This document shows, piece after piece, positions 7,534 to 10,000 of a stretch of 10,000 nucleotides of DNA. The position numbers and the translations under genes were made by a program. Under the pieces are notes generated by a model that saw only the letters and a list, made by a program, of their open reading frames with translations, was not told where the DNA came from and ran no database searches. This DNA is from Chromera velia. Its lineage: Eukaryota; Sar; Chromeraceae. How positions within the stretch are numbered: position 1 is the stretch's first letter; the number at the start of each line of letters is the position of its first letter. The DNA lies in NCBI GenBank assembly GCA_018398765.1, contig JAHBMJ010005797.1:1-10000 (forward strand), given 5' to 3'.

Positions 7534-8475
7534 CTTCATTGAAAGTCCACGTTGCGACGCGGCCATCACGCGCCCCGGTCGGTCCAAACCGGAGAGGACA
7601 CCCGTACGCGATTCTGACAGGGAGCGTGGAGGACAAAGCGACTGAGAACCCGCACTCTTCATCAACACCTCTCTCAGCTGGAGAATCGACCCCCTCTGCA
7701 CCCCCCACAAAAGGCGTTCCCACGGGAGTCCAGGTTCCAAGGACTCCCGGAGGGGTACTGGGCGTGACCCTGTACACATACACCTTTCCTGACAGATCAA
7801 AAACGCCTGTGGCTCCAATGGCGACCCAAAATTCACTCGGACTTATCTCAACAAGCGACAAGTCAACGCCCCATCGCTCGTTCTGGCGACCTTCAATGGT
7901 CGCGGTCAGTCCGGGAGGATTGTTGATGCAATCGCTGGTTGAGCACAGACGGAGGTCATAAATGTATACGTTGCCGGCACCAGTCAGGGCCTGATTGCTG
8001 AATGCGGACTGGAAGGGGGCTGAAAGCGCGACAAAGTCGTTTGTCATCGAAACGGCCTTCGCGAATTGACCGACTCCGGGCCCGAAAGCAGGAACGACTG
8101 CAAGGTCCGTCCAGACGTCATTCACGAGCTCCTTGACAACCAGCCGCCCGAGCGCGCCCTGAAAGAAGGGACTGCCGATCGCGACGCGTTTCCCATTGGG
8201 GGACATGGCCAGGCTCGGGGCTGTAGGGTCGGTGTTCGCGTCACCTGCTATGATTCCCCCGGAAACCTGAGACCACATGGACGTCGCCGCATCGTAATCA
8301 TATGCGTCGACTTGACCAGGAATGACAGGCGGCACGGCACTTCCAGACCCGAGAACCACTCGTGTGCCGTCGGCGGAGATGGCAACTTGGCCTCCGTGGC
8401 TCTGCGGCTGCTGGGCGGACGGAATCGGCAGGCTGCCAAACCGTTGGATGAAGGGCGTTCTCTCGCAGGCTTCAC
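7534..8475 (-). CDS. Exon 4: FG-GAP (integrin-alpha-like) beta-propeller, blades 1 to 5
   Basis: This 942-base phase 1-1 exon encodes 314 residues. Blades are recognised by the recurring pattern of a small-residue strand, then VA(I/L)GSP or V(A/V)LG, then a G(Q/K/N)VxxY strand. Examples are VAISADGTRVVLG, LAMSPNGKRVAIGSP, GNVYIYDL and GKVYVYRV. Four complete blades and the first half of a fifth are present; the following exon completes the fifth. The N-terminal PFIQRFGS segment probably supplies the outer strand that closes the ring. No clear DxDxDG integrin calcium loop is seen, so this propeller may not bind calcium. The acceptor is CTATAG, unlike the usual TGCAG here, and the donor is GTGGGC. 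It differs from exon 1124-2068 by only 6 bases over 904 aligned bases, plus an unrelated N-terminal 15 residues. Confidence 0.88.
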
Positions 8476-9171
8476 CTATAGACAAAACGCAAGAAGAGGT
8501 GGGAGCAGGTGGCTGGACATAAGAGTTAGACAATTTCTGTGAGAAGTAATGCACCCTGAGTTTCTTTCACAACCAAGACCGCACTCCAAGTCTTCCTCCT
8601 GTTTTATTGATTGACTGACTGACCAGTAAACCGACCGGCCATTTCCGGATGCAGAATTGTTCCTGTTTAAATTTTCCCTTTGTCTGACAGACTGTGCAGC
8701 CTCCACATGACAGTTTGCCTCAGAGCCGTAGTATGTTTCAGAAATTCGTGTGAGCGTGTGCATTTTCTAAATCCTTTCTCGTCTGTGGGAAAGCAAAAAA
8801 CGGAATCGCTAGCCGGAAAGGAACTTTCAAGAGAGTCAAACGCACAGAGACGCCGTGAAGGCTTCTTGTTCAGCCACGTCTGTTCGGTTCGTCTTTTGCT
8901 CTGTGCAATGCAAAAGAAGCTTTGCAAAATTCAAAGAAATTCAAAAAAGTAGAGGTCAATGGGAATGCCCGGTGAGGAAAAGGATGTGAGAAGTCGTTCG
9001 ATGTTGGTTTCACAAGGCAAACGAACAGCACAAGCGGCTAACACTACTCTACTGATGCTCAGGTACAACCGCCTGATGCAGGGAAAGGAGAAAGATTCCA
9101 AAACGCGCAATCTTATGTGCGCGGGGGGTCATTTGGGGGAATGAGAATTGGATTCCGACAGAAAAACCCAC
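8476..9171 (-). other. Intron (696 bases) without a long microsatellite
   Basis: This is the positional counterpart of 2069-2907, but its sequence appears unrelated and it lacks the GA block. It contains short tetranucleotide stretches (TGAC-like, near 8608-8625) and A-rich sequence near 8915-8950. No TSP3, FG-GAP or other coding signal was found on the sense strand. Confidence 0.7.
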
Positions 9172-9243
9172 CGATTCCATCAGGACAGTTGTCGTTCTCG
9201 TTGACAACCCCGTCACCGTCACGATCATTATCGCACACGTCTC
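9172..9243 (-). CDS. Exon 3: single TSP3 calcium-binding repeat
   Basis: This 72-base, phase 1-1 exon encodes 24 residues beginning DVCDNDRDGDG and ending NDNCPDGIG. Its Asp-rich half comes first and its Cys-Pro half last, so it is offset relative to the preceding TSP3 exon. The acceptor is GTGCAG and the donor GTGGGT. It is the copy of 2908-2979, with 3 base differences (one Asp to Asn change). It links the YWTD propeller to the FG-GAP propeller starting at 8475. Confidence 0.85.
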
Positions 9244-9448
9244 CTGCACACAAATCAAACGGCATCGCAAATTAGATAGCAGATGCGGCTCGTTTTGTAT
9301 TCGACTGACTGCATGCACAACAGACCATGTTCAAGTATAAGCGCTGCGCTGACATGAGAGACCTCTTGCATCAACGAGAGAAAGAGCGTCAGGGGAACAA
9401 TTAGGGAAACGTCGCACGCACGGACAGGAAAGAAAGAAACCCACCGAC

Positions 9449-9517
9449 CAATGAGGTCCCCGTCCCTGTCGGCCTGGTCGGAGTTCTGTGTCTCCGGACA
9501 GTTGTCGCAGACGTCCC
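9449..9517 (-). CDS. Exon 2: single TSP3 calcium-binding repeat
   Basis: This 69-base exon encodes one 23-residue TSP3 repeat, with DVCDNCPE at the start and DRDGDLIG at the end. The Cys pair and the Asp-x-Asp-Gly-Asp pattern are the family hallmarks (calcium ligands plus disulfide). The acceptor is CCTTGCAG and the donor GTCGGT; both are phase 1, so the exon is a symmetric cassette that could be gained or lost without a frameshift. It is the copy of 3186-3254, with 3 base differences of which one gives Glu to Gln. Confidence 0.85.
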
Positions 9518-9802
9518 CTGCAAGGAAAGTCCGAAAGCGTCCGGCCAATGATTAATGCATGTCGCCTTAATATTTCATTACGTGAACGTGCGTATGAGGG
9601 TGCTCAGGATTGGCTCACTACGTGATGAAGAATGGCGGCAAAGGTCTTTGGCTTTGCTGGCATGCGTGTGACTTTTGTACACTGCTTGCCAGGGAGGGAG
9701 GACAGGTCCTGAAGAGCATGGAGTAGATGGATGCTAGAGATGGATGATGCATGAGACAAAGACAAAACAACCACAAGGACCCTCAAGGACTCACTGACTG
9801 AC

Positions 9803-10000
9803 CTATGCCGTCTCCATCTGTGTCAGCTTGGTCTCCATTTGCAGTCTCAGGACAGTTGTCGATGAGATCAGGGACCAGGTCATCGTCCGTGTCGTCAATG
9901 GTCTCGATGGCAACTTTGCGAAGATACTCTACGCCGAAGCCGTTGCCATCAAAGAGGACCCCCCAGCCTTCATCAGATTCATTCAGGTCCAATGGAGAGC
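9803..10000 (-). CDS. Exon 1 of window (partial): end of YWTD-type propeller plus TSP3 repeat
   Basis: This is the 3' part of an exon whose beginning lies beyond the window. The visible 65 residues start with SPLDLNESDEG, the last blade of a YWTD-like propeller. They then run into the Asp-rich segment DTDDDLVPDLIDNCPE and a calcium-binding TSP3 motif, DTDGDGIG. The donor follows the first base of the last Gly codon (phase 1, GTCAGT on the minus strand). It is the second copy of exon 3542-4625. The TSP3 part is almost identical (3 differences in 111 bases, 3542-3652), but the propeller part differs strongly and carries one extra codon. It joins exon 9449-9517 in frame. Confidence 0.8.

Larger units (their letters stand above)
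6410..8437. repeat. Large duplication block A, copy 2
   Basis: This is the partner of 1-2027 in the same orientation, about 6.41 kb away. Its right limit is sharp: identity ends after GGCTGCC inside exon 7534-8475. Its left limit at 6410 is set only by the window edge on the other copy. Confidence 0.9.
9165..9913. repeat. Duplication block B, copy 2
   Basis: This is the partner of 2901-3652, displaced by about 6.26 kb. Similarity falls abruptly to the left (unrelated intron) and to the right (diverged propeller-coding sequence). Confidence 0.85.
247..10000 (-). other. Partial giant gene: 14 exons of a YWTD propeller / TSP3 / FG-GAP propeller repeat protein
   Basis: All coding sequence in the window can be read as one minus-strand transcript. 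Exons in order: 9803-10000 (continues beyond the window), 9449-9517, 9172-9243, 7534-8475, 6656-7003, 5914-5985, 5594-5662, 5240-5425, 4890-4966, 3542-4625, 3186-3254, 2908-2979, 1124-2068, 247-594 (continues beyond). Every acceptor ends in AG and every donor begins with GT, mostly of the form GTNNGT. All junctions are phase 1 except 4890/4625, which is phase 0 on both sides, so the frame closes throughout. The repeat unit from one YWTD exon to the next is 973 codons. Known families: TSP3 repeats bind calcium in extracellular proteins such as thrombospondins; FG-GAP and YWTD propellers mediate protein contacts. An extracellular or surface location is inference. Two adjacent similar genes cannot be formally excluded, but no start, stop or intergenic region is seen. 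Confidence 0.8.

Noticed and set aside
1-8437. The near-identical copies as an assembly or haplotype artefact
   Set aside because: The copies differ by scattered substitutions, indels and microsatellite structure, have unrelated introns at one position, and join in frame. Long reads would still be the decisive test.
8476-8952. Short open frames on both strands between the TSP3 and FG-GAP exons
   Set aside because: They lie within an intron, have no recognisable motif and no counterpart in the other repeat unit.

Overview
This is eukaryotic, intron-rich DNA that holds one thing: an internal fragment of a single very large minus-strand gene, open at both window edges. I can place 14 exons (about 4.55 kb of coding sequence, roughly 1,517 residues). 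All have GT/AG borders on the minus strand, and every neighbouring pair joins in frame. No start codon, stop codon, promoter or poly(A) region of this gene is visible. No prokaryotic gene, RNA gene, transposon or CRISPR array was seen.

Order in transcription (right to left): end of a YWTD-type beta-propeller plus a thrombospondin type 3 (TSP3) repeat (9803-10000); two TSP3 exons (9449-9517, 9172-9243); a seven-bladed FG-GAP (integrin-alpha-like) propeller on two exons (7534-8475, 6656-7003); four TSP3 exons (5914-5985, 5594-5662, 5240-5425, 4890-4966); a complete six-bladed YWTD-like propeller ending in a TSP3 repeat (3542-4625); two TSP3 exons (3186-3254, 2908-2979); and a second FG-GAP propeller on two exons (1124-2068, 247-594). 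The gene is therefore internally repeated: one full period is 2,919 coding bases, exactly 973 codons. The product is probably a secreted or surface, calcium-binding, rod-like protein made of rigid propellers joined by Asp-rich TSP3 linkers; this is inferred from the domains only.

At DNA level the two copies match as a mosaic. Positions 1-2027 match 6410-8437 (exons about 99 percent identical, some intron stretches fully identical). The match stops abruptly inside an exon. The introns at 2069-2907 and 8476-9171 look unrelated. Similarity resumes at 2901-3652 against 9165-9913, then drops again at the edge of the YWTD propeller. This suggests tandem duplication followed by patchy homogenisation or unequal recombination.

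The organism cannot be named from this window. Balanced GC, many short spliceosomal introns, long (GA)n/(CT)n/(GT)n/(GTCT)n microsatellites and large TSP3/FG-GAP proteins fit a free-living protist, for example a chromerid alga, another alveolate or a stramenopile. Chromerid is a low-confidence guess.
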